From Corbicula japonica (taxonomy: Eukaryota; Mollusca; Bivalvia; Venerida; Cyrenidae): a stretch of 64,000 nt of DNA. The stretch's first letter is position 1, and the number at the start of each line of letters is the position of its first letter. Both the position numbers and the translations under genes were made by a program. The notes under the pieces are model-generated. The model saw only the letters and a list, made by a program, of their open reading frames with translations. It did no database searches and was not told the DNA's origin. Shown here piece after piece: positions 34,707 to 44,935 of this stretch. The stretch spans positions 1,748,924 to 1,812,923 of the forward strand of contig JAZAYU010000086.1 of the NCBI GenBank assembly GCA_038501625.1. Reading direction: 5' to 3'.

Positions 34707-34911
34707 GTACAAGTTGTATTGGTGAAATCACTCCAACCCACCCACCCATCAGCTCAACAATGTTTCATGTAACAGCACACAAACATATAAAATAAAAGAT
34801 GCTTATAGCACTATATAAAGCAAAAGGGCGGATACTAAATGATCTTACGGAGACCAGAGCTTCTGGAGTCAAATCAAAACACAATGAAAAAGATAAAAGA
34901 AACAGAACGAG
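34707..34911 (+). mobile_element. Repeat X, right half
   Basis: It starts GTACAAGTTGTATTGGTGAA and follows X through CTCCAACCCACCCACCCATC, GGCGGATACTAAATGATC and CCAGAGCTTCTGGAGTC to AACAGAACGAG. It is the continuation of the half ending at 17971. Confidence 0.7.
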
Positions 34912-35304
34912 TTTATAGGTTCTTTATACAAGATTTCCCCGTAAATCTTCATAAACTCTTAATCCCCTGCCACCTTCGTGCAACCAAAGAGGTAAGCATA
35001 ATGATCAACTGTAGATGGGTTTATCACTAGGCCTGCATAGCGCTGTAGAACATGATGTTGGTAACCTTTCTTTTTAAATTTACTGATGGTTTTTACGAAT
35101 AACTGGGAAAAATCAGTAATGCCTTTTATCTTCTTAAGTTTATAAATTGGAACTGAAATGAGGCGGAAAAGAGAGAAAAGCAAGCAACAAACACTTCGGC
35201 ATTTTAGTTTTTTTTATTTATTACAAGAGGTCCCCCAACAATAAATAAAAAGATCATTGACTCTGTGTGATAATAATTCATGATACTTTAAACACAGATT
35301 ATAA
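34912..35304. other. Spacer, nothing recognised
   Basis: No coding or repeat signal was found between the X right half and the 26-bp minisatellite. Confidence 0.35.
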
Positions 35305-36944
35305 GCACATAGTATAGTAGTATAAATCAAACACATAGCATAGTAGTATAAATCAAACACATAGAATAGTAGTATAAATCAAACACATAGAATAGTAGTA
35401 TAAATCAAACACATAGTATAGTAGTATAAATCAAACACATAGTATAGTAGTATAAATCAAACACATAGAATAGTAGTATAAATCAAACACATAGTATAGT
35501 AGTATAAATCAAACACATAGAATAGTAGTATAAATCAAACACATAGTATAGTAGTATAAATCAAACACATAGTATAGTAGTATAAATCAAACACATACTA
35601 TAGTAGTATAAATAAAACACATAGTATAGTAGTATAAATCAAACACATAGTATAGTAGTATAAATCAAACACATAGTATAGTAGTATAAATCAAACACAT
35701 AGAATAGTAGTATAAATCAAACACATAGAATAGTAGTATAAATCAAACACATAGAATAGTAGTATAAATCAAACACATACTATAGTAGTATAAATCAAAC
35801 ACATAGTATAGTAGTATAAATCAAACACATAGTATAGTAGTATAAATCAAACACATAGAATAGTAGTATAAATCAAACACATAGAATAGTAGTATAAATC
35901 AAACACATAGTATAGTAGTATAAATCAAACACATAGTATAGTAGTATAAATCAAACAAATAGTATAGTAGTATAAATCAAACACATAGTATAGTAGTATA
36001 AATCAAACACATAGTATAGTAGTATAAATCAAACACATAGTATAGTAGTATAAATCAAACACATAGTATAGTAGTATAAATCAAACACATACTATAGTAG
36101 TATAAATCAAACACATAGTATAGTAGTATAAATCAAACACATACTATAGTAGTATAAATCAAACACATACTATAGTAGTATAAATCAAACACATACTATA
36201 GTAGTATAAATCAAACACATAGTATAGTCGTATAAATCAAACACATAGTATAGTAGTATAAATCAAACACATAGTATAGTAGTATAAATCAAACACATAG
36301 TATAGTAGTATAAATCAAACACATAGCATAGTAGTATAAATCAAACACATACTATAGTAGTATAAATCAAACACATAGCATAGTAGTATAAATCAAACAC
36401 ATACTATAGTAGTATAAATCAAACACATACTATAGTAGTATAAATCAAACACATAGGATAGTAGTATAAATCAAACACATACTATAGTAGTATAAATCAA
36501 ACACATAGTATAGTAGTATAAATCAAACACATAGTATAGTAGTATAAATCAAACACATAGTATAGTAGTATAAATCAAACACATAGTATAGTAGTATAAA
36601 TCAAACACATAGAATAGTAGTATAAATCAAACACATAGTATAGTAGTATAAATCAAACACATAGAATAGTAGTATAAATCAAACACATAGTATAGTAGTA
36701 TAAATCAAACACATAGAATAGTAGTATAAATCAAACACATAGTATAGTAGTATAAATCAAACACATAGTATAGTAGTATAAATCAAACACATAGTATAGT
36801 AGTATAAATCAAACACATAGTATAGTAGTATAAATCAAACACATAGTATAGTAGTATAAATCAAACACATAGTATAGTAGTATAAATCAAACACATAGCA
36901 TAGTAGTATAAATCAAACACATAGTATAGTAGTATAAATCAAAC
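35305..36944. repeat. 26-bp minisatellite, about 63 copies
   Basis: The unit ATAGTATAGTAGTATAAATC plus AAACAC is repeated without length change over 1640 bp. Almost all variation is confined to the two or three bases after ACATA: GTATAG, GAATAG, CTATAG, GCATAG and once GGATAG. One GTCGTA, one AAATAAAACAC and one AACAAATAG unit also occur. It ends 240 bp beyond the methyltransferase stop codon. Confidence 0.95.
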
Positions 36945-37062
36945 GGTTTTTGTAGCAAATGTATATCAGTAAATGTGTAACTCTATAAATTGTTAACAAT
37001 TAAAACAATATCAACTATATGAATTGACATTTGGTGTATTTGTTTCTTTTTATCTGGTTAAA

Positions 37063-37068
37063 TTTAAT
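37063..37068 (-). terminator. Possible poly(A) signal of the methyltransferase gene
   Basis: ATTAAA (TTTAAT on the plus strand) lies 117 bp past the stop codon. No AATAAA was seen in the 240 bp before the minisatellite. Assigned by position only. Confidence 0.25.
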
Positions 37069-37184
37069 AATACAATAACGATTTTTGATGATTTTATGAC
37101 ATATTTTTTTCGTCTGCATGAAATTTAAGAAAAACCCTAATCTTCCGCTATTTTAAAAAAATATTGAAAACGTGCATGTCTGTA

Positions 37185-37511
37185 TTAAAACATATATTTC
37201 ATATTTAAAAGAGATATCTCATTTACAGTAGTTATTGTTTGATGTATAGGTCTTGAGAACTGCATTGCCGAACCTAAATTATGTTCATGCATAAATATCA
37301 GAAAATCCTGTTCATAGAGTGCTCTAAGAACTTTTAGTTGTTCTTTCGGTTGTGTATTTCCCCATAGTTTAATTGGTATGTCCCGCGTTTTGCCAAAGTG
37401 TATCTCTATGCTCAGCTGTTTCACATCTTTAAGGACGCCTGATTTAAACATTTGTGGTAAAGCTGTCCATTCTGCGCCCTCTACGTCTATTTTCAGAATA
37501 TCAATTGTTTT
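37185..37511 (-). CDS. METTL24-like gene, last exon
   Basis: After TTAAATTTTCAG the exon encodes 108 residues and a stop at 37187-37185. The N-terminal KTIDILKIDVEGAEWTALPQ is the hallmark of the FkbM/METTL24 family. KQLSIEIHFG and a YEQDFLIFMHEHN segment follow, as expected for the fold's last strands. The continuous open frame and family match make this the strongest exon of the gene. Confidence 0.88.
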   Translation of the reverse strand, partial: KTIDILKIDVEGAEWTALPQMFKSGVLKDVKQLSIEIHFGKTRDIPIKLWGNTQPKEQLKVLRALYEQDFLIFMHEHNLGSAMQFSRPIHQTITTVNEISLLNMKYMF

Positions 37512-40500
37512 CTGAAAATTTAATAACAAATAAAAACAAAACAAAAACAATTATGTAAGACGCTAAATTGTTTGAAAACAAACCATGTTTTGGTCAGAAT
37601 AAAACTGTAGAATATATTTTTCAAATGGGACTTTATTGATAGATTATTGATTGTTTTCGTTTCTTTTTAATGGTTTTGTGCGAGAAACCGATCTAATGAA
37701 ATCAAATAAATTAAATATAACAGTAATTGTCAAAACTGTAAAGTTCGCAAAATAAATGTATAGGCAATTGTGTACACATACATTCTCGTGATTTAATGAC
37801 TTTCTTATATTTGACAACGTGTCCATTTTCCAATCTTGGGAGGTTGAATGTGCATGGCCATCCAGTCCAGTAAGATGAAAGGTTATACCATCAGGCACTC
37901 TATTCGTGTCTTTCAGAGGATGACTGAAAAGACAGCTAGAACAAATACACAAACTAGCGATCTAAACTATGAGCTAAATAATTAGATGTACCTTATTGTT
38001 TTTCTCATGTTCACACATATGTTTGTGATGAATATGGATTGGTCATTTGTGGGTTTGGTGCATCATAGAATCTGGTTTAACCCCCACCCCAGTAGCAAAT
38101 TGTTTTGCAGCTGACCGTTCCAAGGCGGCAACTCCTCGGATTCTGATGTTCATTGTTGTTTGTCGTGTGTATTTTGAAACTGATCATTGTAAAGCCCATG
38201 CTAAATGACTAATTACTTCAAATATTCGATTAAGGGTATCTTGGTCATGAACTGAAAACATTCAGAAGTGTTATACTTGTCAGTAGTCGATGGTAGGCTA
38301 GATAATAAAACTTGTCACAAACTGTGAACATTTACTGGACAACTTTTCCAACTGGTAGGAGCTGATTCATCTAGACATATTGTACTTGTTTGTTCATCAT
38401 TATCATAACCTTCTGGGGCAAGTGTGAATTGCATCTAAGATCCTGGTTTAAACCCCTAGAGGAAAAATGGTTTTGCCACTAACCGTTCCAAGGTGGTATC
38501 CCCTCATGTTCTCTTTTTCGTTTATTGTGTGTGTGTTTTTTAAACGGAACATTTTAATACCCTTGCCCCTTTTCCTGTCTTCATTTTCGCTGTGTATGCT
38601 GGCTGTGTCCTCTGGATGTGCCCATTTCTGATACATGTATCCATATTTCACTTTTGCCCCACAAATTATAGCTTAAACATTTGGTGTTTTGACTGATCAA
38701 TTAATAATTATTAAACTTAAAGTTTCAAATAAGAAGACATATGTTATGATAGAAACACATTCGCTATAATAATTATAAAATTCGTGTGATAGGCTAAATA
38801 AGAACTCTTAAATGTACATAACAACTTTTGGTTTTGCTGCTTTGGGTATTTGTAAAATTAATACATGGAGTCTAGGAAAAAGTTGTAGAGTGTGATTTGT
38901 TTATTTTCATAAACTCATATGTGAGAATTGGTTCCTTTTCAACACGTTATTTACCACCTTAAGGTTATCAAATGCCAGTGTCAATACTGTCAATACTGGG
39001 AATCGAACCCATGCCATACGGCACCAGCGCCTAGCCCAGCAAACCCGAACGCACTACCAATTAAACTAGCAGGAATTACTTCCAAAACAGTTGCGCGGCT
39101 TACATATACAAACGTAATAATGATTACATGACATCGCTCGTATGTACGGGGAGACTTTCTACGGCCGCCCAAATAGCGCGTTTAAATAGGTGCGTGAATT
39201 TCAAAATTGTATCTATACTGCAGAATCGAACACGTACCAAAAGGCGACATCGCCTAGCCAGCAAAGGCATACCTGGGATCAAACGTGTGTATCTCGCACC
39301 CGAAGTGATTCTTTGCTGCAATTTCAAAATCAAATTGAAAATTCGACCTGAAAGAAAACAAGAACAAAAACTTCAGTCAGTTTATAAACATAAGTTTTAT
39401 TAAGCTTTTCAGACTGAATAATTAATTAAACAGTGTAATTAAGGGGATGGAGGTGGTAAGTTATGTTTCTTTCTTTAAACAGATATGCGAATGTCAATTA
39501 TTTTTGGAAATTATTGTTGTTGTTTTTCAACTTTGTTGGATTATAAATTAATGTTTGCTTGCTTATTTAAGCAACATTGTCGAGTTGGCGGGTGGGTTGG
39601 AGTTATTTCACCAAATCACCAGGTGCTTGTTTTTTTCATATTAGAATCTGTAGGGGCATATGTGAGGTTCGTGCACCCTAGAAAATGGTTTAAACCTCAT
39701 GACTGTTCAAAGGTGGTAACTCCTTGGGTTCTCATTTTCGTTGTTTGTGGTGTTCTTTTTGAAGTTGATCATTAAAAACAATGCTTTCTTTTCCTTTCTT
39801 CTTGTTGGCTGTGTTTTGAGTGTTTCGTTGATGCTGCGCGCTATATCACTTTGTTGTACCCTTTGCGTTAATTAAACCTTTCAATGCTTATCCAGATGAC
39901 TTTATTTCGTTGCGCTACCAATCTGTGTTAATGATATAGTTGCGAACCAGGTACAGTATTGTAAGTTCCTATTGCATCTACCACAGTGATTTGTCGGCAA
40001 GTTAACTTTGTTGTACAACTGGGAACTTTTACACTATTGAACAAATACATACCCAAATGAATATATAAGACATGGGCTGAGGGGCCTGTAAGTGTCATCG
40101 AAACATATTTCTTTTCCGCCATCTTGCAAAGAACCTAATCTTGTTTGGTTATTACACAACACCTGAAGTGTGTTGATGTACCTGAAAATAAAGATTTCTG
40201 TAGGAAATGGCAATCAGTTCAGTATTTTTAGACTATAACTCCTATTTTTTCACCTCAGGTGTTTGTTTGATATAAGGGGTTACATATATCCTTCAGTCCA
40301 TACTGAATGTTTTACGTTCCGCTCAATGATTCCTCGATCAGCACAAACTTGTTTTACTTTTAGGGTCATATGCCACTCTTCATGATATTGTATTTATATA
40401 AAAAATAATGCGCTGAAGGTTTCATCATCTTCGTCATATCTATACCATTATCTCAGGACTACGTGGCATGGTCGGTCCCATGCGTTTCAATCAATTCCCA

Positions 40501-42163
40501 TGAAGGAACTCGATCAAACCAACGCAGCAATCTGGTCATTAATGTCGTTTGTGTATAGACAATGTAAAGAAACACCAAAGCAATACAAATGTAGCTGCAG
40601 TGAAAAGCCAACCATGCAAGAAACAGACACAGTAAATACCATTCGTATTCCAAAATTAAAGTATAGTTCACGTAAATACTATGCACTATATACTTTTATC
40701 CACACAGGATGACATTCTGCATGGTAAGCTAATAGTATTATTATCATCAAGGGAGTAAATCGAAACAAAAAATACACTGAAGTATGAGGAGACATTTTAC
40801 AGCCGCCACACCGCAATTTAAACCTTCTGTAGTGATACATGTTTATTTAATGTATATTAAGTCCAAAAAGTATCCATACATACCAAAAACGGCTGAAAAT
40901 GTTGAAGGGTATCTTCTGTCAAAGAGGTTATTATTATTATAGAATTGCATATAATTGTTTAAAATTGCTTTACAATCATATTTAAATGAAAAGATATTAA
41001 CTTTTGTTAACTAAGAAACAACCTGCTGCTGCCGAGTGTGTGACTTTTCCCCGTACTTCGATTTAATGTCTCCCGAGAGTGTGATTTTCCTCGTACTACG
41101 ATTTAATGTCTGCCGAGTTTGTGACTTTTCCTCATACTTCGATTTAATATCTGCCGAGTGTGTGACTTTTCCCCTTAATTCGATTTAATGTGTGCCGAGT
41201 GTGTGACTTTTCCCCTTACTTCGCTTTAATGTTAATTCCAAAAGCATGTAGGAAAATTAACTGTTGTTTCACAAAACAGAATATCTTTTTACCTTTTAAG
41301 TTAAAAGAGTATTCTCACGCTGAGTACATAAAACATTGTTATCGGTTTATTTACAACATTCAATTTGGGTGAAGTCAAGGCCGTAACCAGTGACTTGAGC
41401 GCGGGGTACGGTAAGCGGTAATTGCCGGATCTAATGGAAAACGAACATTGGCAATACATTAAACTTTTTGTCTGATTAGAACAAACGTCCTACCTCCAAT
41501 AGAGATCAGTCAACCCTGTCTCGTCCAAACTATCGATAACTGTGTCGTTAGGTAACAATAGAAGCTTCTTTGGCTGCCTCATATTGTCTATTTCTTTACA
41601 GTGAAAGGTTCTCTTCTGAAACATGTTCACGATTCAAATAACAGATTCATCTCAATGCGAATGTCAGAGAGCGGACAAAACAGTTTTGCTAATTTTTTTA
41701 AGTTATTGCAATTCAATTAAGTTATTCCAGAGTTATGAAAATTCGTCTGGTAAACTTACTTACAAAAGATTTTGTCGACCACAAATTATTAAAAGAACCT
41801 AGAAGCTCGATTTGTTTCTTTTATTCGTGTCATCGTGTTCTTGCTGATTTTACTCCAGGTGCTCTGGTCTCGGTAAGATCATTGAGTACCCGCCCTTTGG
41901 CTTTGCAATGTGTGCTTTTGCATGCAAAATTGTTGAGCCGATGGGTGGGTTGGAGTTATTTCACCAAGAAAATTTGTACTTGTTTCGAGATACGAGAACC
42001 TGTTGGGGCAAGTGTGAGGTTGTTGCACCCTAGAACCTGGTTTAAACGCCCAGTGGCAATTTGTTTTGCCACTGACCGTTCCAAGGCGGTATCCCCAAAG
42101 GTTCTCTTTTTCGTTAGTTGTTTGTGGCGTCCTATTTGAATTGACATTCTTATAACAAACATG

Positions 42164-42196
<33 letters not shown>

Positions 42197-42213
42197 CCTC
42201 CCTCCCTCCCTCC

Positions 42214-42269
<56 letters not shown>

Positions 42270-43139
42270 TTCCGCTGCGTGGGGAGGCTGTGTTTTGTGA
42301 GTGTGGCGATTCCTGATATGCATATATTACTTTTTTCAAACTAAGTGTAGCGAATAGTATGTTCAGCTTATGAAGACAGAGCAATACATTTCTATATGTG
42401 TCCAGTGTTTTATTTCCAATTAAAAATTAAATGGCAAAAACTCAACAGTGCAGAAGGAAACTAACTTATTATAACTATGCCTCGATATGCAAAAATAAAT
42501 ATGACTTGTTATGGTAAATATTGGCAAAAGGCTTTTCAAGTCAGAAAACAATAATTGCAAAACTGACGGAAGAAAATGCATTAAAGGGACATGACTTCGG
42601 GTCGACAGCTGCAGACTAGCTTGTTGTCGACACAATAAAATCCCACAAACTAACTGCAAAGCCTTCATCCAATCTTCAAGAAACTTGACAAAATGCTTCA
42701 CAACCAATGTTGATAACCAGCAAGATATCTTAAGTCATTCAAGACTATTGGTTCTAAATTTGACGATTTGTTTACTAAATAATCGAACATTTGTCTGCTC
42801 ATACACTAAATTTTATACAGCTAGCTTTAGGTAGTAGAGTATTTGTTTTTAAATTGCCGATTTGTTTACTTAATAATCAAAACAATTGTCCACTCTAATA
42901 TCCGTGTACTAAATATAAAACAGCTTTTGTTGGTAGACTACTGGTTCTTAAATTGTCGATTTATCAATTGTCCGTTCTTTTATCCTTGTACTTAATATTA
43001 AACAGCTTACCCACGTTTCAAGATTTAGAAAGTGTTCCTTGTTGTTGTTATCCGTAACAGACAGATAAACACAGAGCCCAACAAGCAGTACAACGAGCGC
43101 TGATGTCACAAGCTTACGTAATATCTTTGAATAGAGCAT
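37185..43139 (-). CDS. METTL24-like (FkbM-type) methyltransferase, membrane-anchored; central exon not found
   Basis: Four exons were recognised: 43139-43011, 41615-41494, 37923-37782 and 37511-37185. The protein begins with a short cytosolic stretch and a membrane segment (residues about 10-27), as in type II Golgi-type anchors. The last two exons carry the C-terminal half of the METTL24/FkbM fold: FHLTGLDG, D-W-K-M-D-T-L, then IDILKIDVEGAEW and KQLSIEIHFG. The substrate of this family is not established. All observed junctions are in phase (0, 2, 0). In relatives, about 60-70 residues with the DGGW and YSFGI/FDPS-type SAM-binding motifs lie between exon 2 and the third exon found here. They were not found in the 3.6-kb intron, which is full of repeats. 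The missing exon would be symmetric (phase 2-2), so a read-through transcript stays in frame. Confidence 0.72.
37782..37923 (-). CDS. METTL24-like gene, penultimate exon
   Basis: The exon is 142 nt after CTGTCTTTTCAG and ends GAGAAT|GTATGT. It enters with one base (phase 2) and leaves in phase 0. It encodes HPLKDTNRVPDGITFHLTG and then DWKMDTLSNI, the strand and helix before the family's IDVEG motif. Confidence 0.75.
38037..38200 (-). mobile_element. Repeat X fragment (minus)
   Basis: It shares ATCTGGTTTAACCCCCAC, GCTGACCGTTCCAAGGCGG and TTGTTGTTTGTCG with X, in reverse orientation. It lies in the large intron of the METTL24-like gene. Confidence 0.55.
38418..38656 (-). mobile_element. Repeat X, left half (minus)
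   Basis: It runs from TAAGATCCTGGTTTAAACCC through AACCGTTCCAAGGTGGTATC and TTTCGCTGTGTATGCTGGCT to the X left end, here CATATTTCACTTTTG. The GCATAT palindrome is mutated. Confidence 0.65.
38985..39178 (-). mobile_element. tRNA-derived SINE-like element P, copy 1
   Basis: On the minus strand GGGCGGCCGTAGAAAGTCTC is followed by ATGTCATG..ATTATTACGTTTG. A tRNA-like block comes next: TAATTGGTAGTGCG as A box, GGCTAGGCGCTGGTGCCG, and GGGTTCGATTCCCAG as B box. Related copies are at 39212-39330 (block only) and 57095-57290. Confidence 0.6.
39212..39330 (-). mobile_element. SINE-like element P fragment
   Basis: It contains GGCTAGGCGATGTCGCC and the B-box string GTGTTCGATTCTGCAG on the minus strand, directly upstream of copy 1. 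It is strongly decayed on both sides. Confidence 0.45.
39575..39835 (-). mobile_element. Repeat X fragment (minus)
   Basis: It holds GGGTGGGTTGGAGTTATTTC, GTGAGGTTCGTGCACCC and GGTAACTCCTTGGGTTCTC in the reverse-X order. The left-end palindrome is missing. Confidence 0.6.
40505..40830 (+). mobile_element. Repeat Q, uninterrupted copy
   Basis: This copy shows the intact joint GACATTCTGCATGG that is split at 9956/16736. It runs on to ATCAAGGGAG and GAGGAGACATTTTACAGCC. It is the reference for reading the 9957-16729 insertion. Its class is unknown. Confidence 0.55.
41033..41231. repeat. 41-bp tandem repeat, five copies
   Basis: The unit GTGTGACTTTTCCCC..TACTTCGATTTAATGTC..GCCGA is repeated about five times with modest divergence, within intron 2 of the METTL24-like gene. 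Confidence 0.75.
41494..41615 (-). CDS. METTL24-like gene exon 2
   Basis: The exon is 122 nt after ACATGTTTCAG and ends GGAG|GTAGGA. In phase 0 it encodes 40 residues with TFHCKEID and LPNDTVID, ending LTDLYW, and leaves phase 2. It has no stop in that frame and has higher GC than its flanks. The pyrimidine tract is weak. Confidence 0.5.
41803..42333 (-). mobile_element. Repeat X, nearly complete (minus), with internal microsatellite
   Basis: It runs from the X right end (AGAAGCTCGATTTGTTTC, ACTCCAGGTGCTCTGGTC) through GGGTGGGTTGGAG, GTTGCACCCTAGAACC and ACTGACCGTTCCAAGGCGG to the left end (TTCCTGATATGCATAT). A CT microsatellite has grown inside it. It lies in intron 1 of the METTL24-like gene. 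Confidence 0.75.
42162..42267. repeat. (CT)n/(CCCT)n microsatellite
   Basis: About 105 bp of CT repeats contain a central block of CTCC(CTCC)n. Other X copies have only a short GAGGGAAAGAGCATG at this place, so the run expanded from within X. The minus-strand open frame with Arg-Glu repeats is an artefact of it. Confidence 0.95.
43011..43139 (-). CDS. METTL24-like gene exon 1: membrane anchor
   Basis: The exon encodes 43 residues from ATG at 43139. MLYSKILRK is followed by a hydrophobic stretch of about 18 residues and then a polar NNNKEH stem. The donor TGG|GTAAGC is in phase 0. A TATA-like box and a CRE-like site lie upstream. Confidence 0.65.
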
Positions 43140-43177
43140 CGTGTTACACAATTTTGCTTTCCTAACGTAAGTTTATG

Positions 43178-43185
43178 TGACGTAA
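43178..43185. promoter_or_regulatory. CRE/ATF-like site
   Basis: TGACGTAA lies between the TATA-like box and the start codon of the METTL24-like gene. Single-site evidence is weak; similar strings also occur in Y elements (ATGACGTAG). Confidence 0.2.
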
Positions 43186-43277
43186 TGTATTTCAATTACG
43201 AAATGTCTCGTAGAATCACGACTATGATCGTCCTTGTGCCAGATACTGGACTCGCAAGCTCAAGTCACTAAAGCTTA

Positions 43278-43283
43278 CTTATA
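43278..43283 (-). promoter_or_regulatory. TATA-like box of the METTL24-like gene
   Basis: TATAAG within CCATATAAGTAAGC lies 139 bp upstream of the start ATG, giving a predicted 5' UTR of about 110 nt. Position and motif only. Confidence 0.3.
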
Positions 43284-43589
43284 TGGTCCTCGCAATCAAG
43301 CTGTAAACTTTAAAAAAAATTGTCTAATTAGCAAACAAAAAAGCTCGTTAAACAAAGCAAGCATCGGTTGTACCGAAATGTAGACCTATTCATTATTAAG
43401 GACAAAAACGCATTAGTTGTGGACAATGTCCTTTTTCATAAAAGCTTTAAGTGTGCCATCTTTACTTTTCTTTACTGCAGAAAACTCACCCCATACAATA
43501 AGACCAATATTCAAAGACCCTTTTATAAATTCTCAATATTTTCCTGTCGCAAAACTAGGACCGATCCAATATAAAGACCATCTAAGCCA

Positions 43590-44420
43590 CGTCCCTGAGG
43601 TGGTCTTAATAACAAGGTTTAACTGTATGTTGATTTTTGCAAATATATCATCCTGTATTTTAAACTGCATTTCATCAACGAATGTTGAACATTAACGTCA
43701 ATTTAAGTAATTCAACATTTGGTCTACTTTTTCTGATATGCATAGATTACCTTTTTATTAAATATAATTTATATTTCCTTAATTTGAATAGTGCATGTAA
43801 GTAAAAGCCCTCGTTAAGACCAGCCCAAAATACAGTACTGTGAACGTTTAAGGTTACAAACGAAACGCACGATACACGATAGACGGACGCACGATACACG
43901 ATAGACGGACGCACGATACACGATATACGTACGCACGATACACGATAGACGGACGCACGATACACGATAGACGCACTATACAAGATACTGCCGATTCATA
44001 TTATTTGTGTACGAGATTCCTAAAAATTTGAAAATGCTATCAAAATATCAAATGAATGGTTGAAATTAAATAATAATTATAAATTTGCATATGCGAGAAA
44101 TTTATTCACGCTGCGCTGTAAAATTAAAAGACGCACGATGCACGATAAACGATATACGGACGCACGATACACGTTATACGGACGCACGATACACGTTAGA
44201 CGGACGCACGATACACGATAGACGGACGCACGATAGACGCAAATTTTGTAACATTAAACGTTCACAGTACTGTAAGACCACCCCGATAATATCGCAACTA
44301 TTTCGATGTCATTATTATAAGTTTTGCACCTGTTTCTACCCCGAAATTGAGACCATTCCACTGTGAAGACTATAGAGACATTATAATTATGTGTGTTTTG
44401 TTATATCCATTCCCAGAGGT
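43590..44420. other. Older mariner-like flanks around the CAGTACTG MITE
   Basis: GAGGTGGTCTTAATAACAAG (about 43598), TTAAGACCAGCCC (43814), AAGACCACCCCG (44274) and GAGGTGGTCTTAATC (44415) recur in both orientations around the MITE. These look like remnants of an older mariner-type element into which it inserted. Confidence 0.35.
43833..44272. mobile_element. Tc1/mariner-type MITE filled with a 22-bp minisatellite
   Basis: TA dinucleotides at 43831-43832 and 44273-44274 flank inverted ends CAGTACTGTGAACGTTTAA. TA target plus a CAGT-starting TIR fits Tc1/mariner. The interior holds two blocks (43864-43978 and 44130-44240) of ACGCACGATACACGATAGAC plus GG, period 22 bp, separated by 150 bp of AT-rich DNA. 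It has no transposase. Confidence 0.75.
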
Positions 44421-44814
44421 GGTCTTAATCAATATTTCAATGTACTTGATTGAATAACCTTTTAAACTAAATTTTCTTACTTATTGTTTTATAATATCTT
44501 TCAACCTTCTTTTTTATTTGAATTATCTGAATTTAATTCTTAAAATTAGTTAAATTTTTTACTTACATAAACACACAATTCAAACCTTAACCATAAGCAC
44601 AGACAGCCTCGTTGTCTTTCAACGTTTCAAACCGCTACAGATGCGCAAAACGATTATTATAACGTTACTATTTTCACATTTAAACAGTTATAAAACTGTA
44701 ACAGGTGCATCTTAATAAATCAATACGTGTTATCACATGTGCGCTTTTTCAAATAATATATAACGTATGATTAAATAATGCCTATGTGAACGTTTTAAAT
44801 GTAAAGTAAGTATA

Positions 44815-44935
44815 TCAATAATACCCTAAGTGCACTTTCTTATTCCGAACTTAGTATAATAAACAATGCGTTAAGTGCATTTTCTTAATCCGAAATTAGT
44901 ATATCAATAATCCCCTAAGTGCGCTTTCTTTCTTA
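44815..44935. repeat. Short tandem repeat, about 57-bp period
   Basis: CCTAAGTGCACTTTCTTATTCCGAA is followed by TTAGTAT..TCAATAAT; two further variants follow (GTTAAGTGCATTTTC, CCTAAGTGCGCTTTC). About 2.3 copies. Confidence 0.55.

Noticed and set aside
35305..36944. CRISPR-like array
   Set aside because: The 26-bp units are directly adjacent with no unique spacers, and the genome is eukaryotic.
39928..40122. Minus-strand frame as the missing SAM-binding exon of the METTL24-like gene
   Set aside because: It contains none of the expected DGGW, YSFGI or FDP motifs and does not offer phase 2-2 splice sites.
41956..42384. Arg-Glu-rich 142-residue minus-strand frame
   Set aside because: It is the translation of the CT microsatellite within repeat X.
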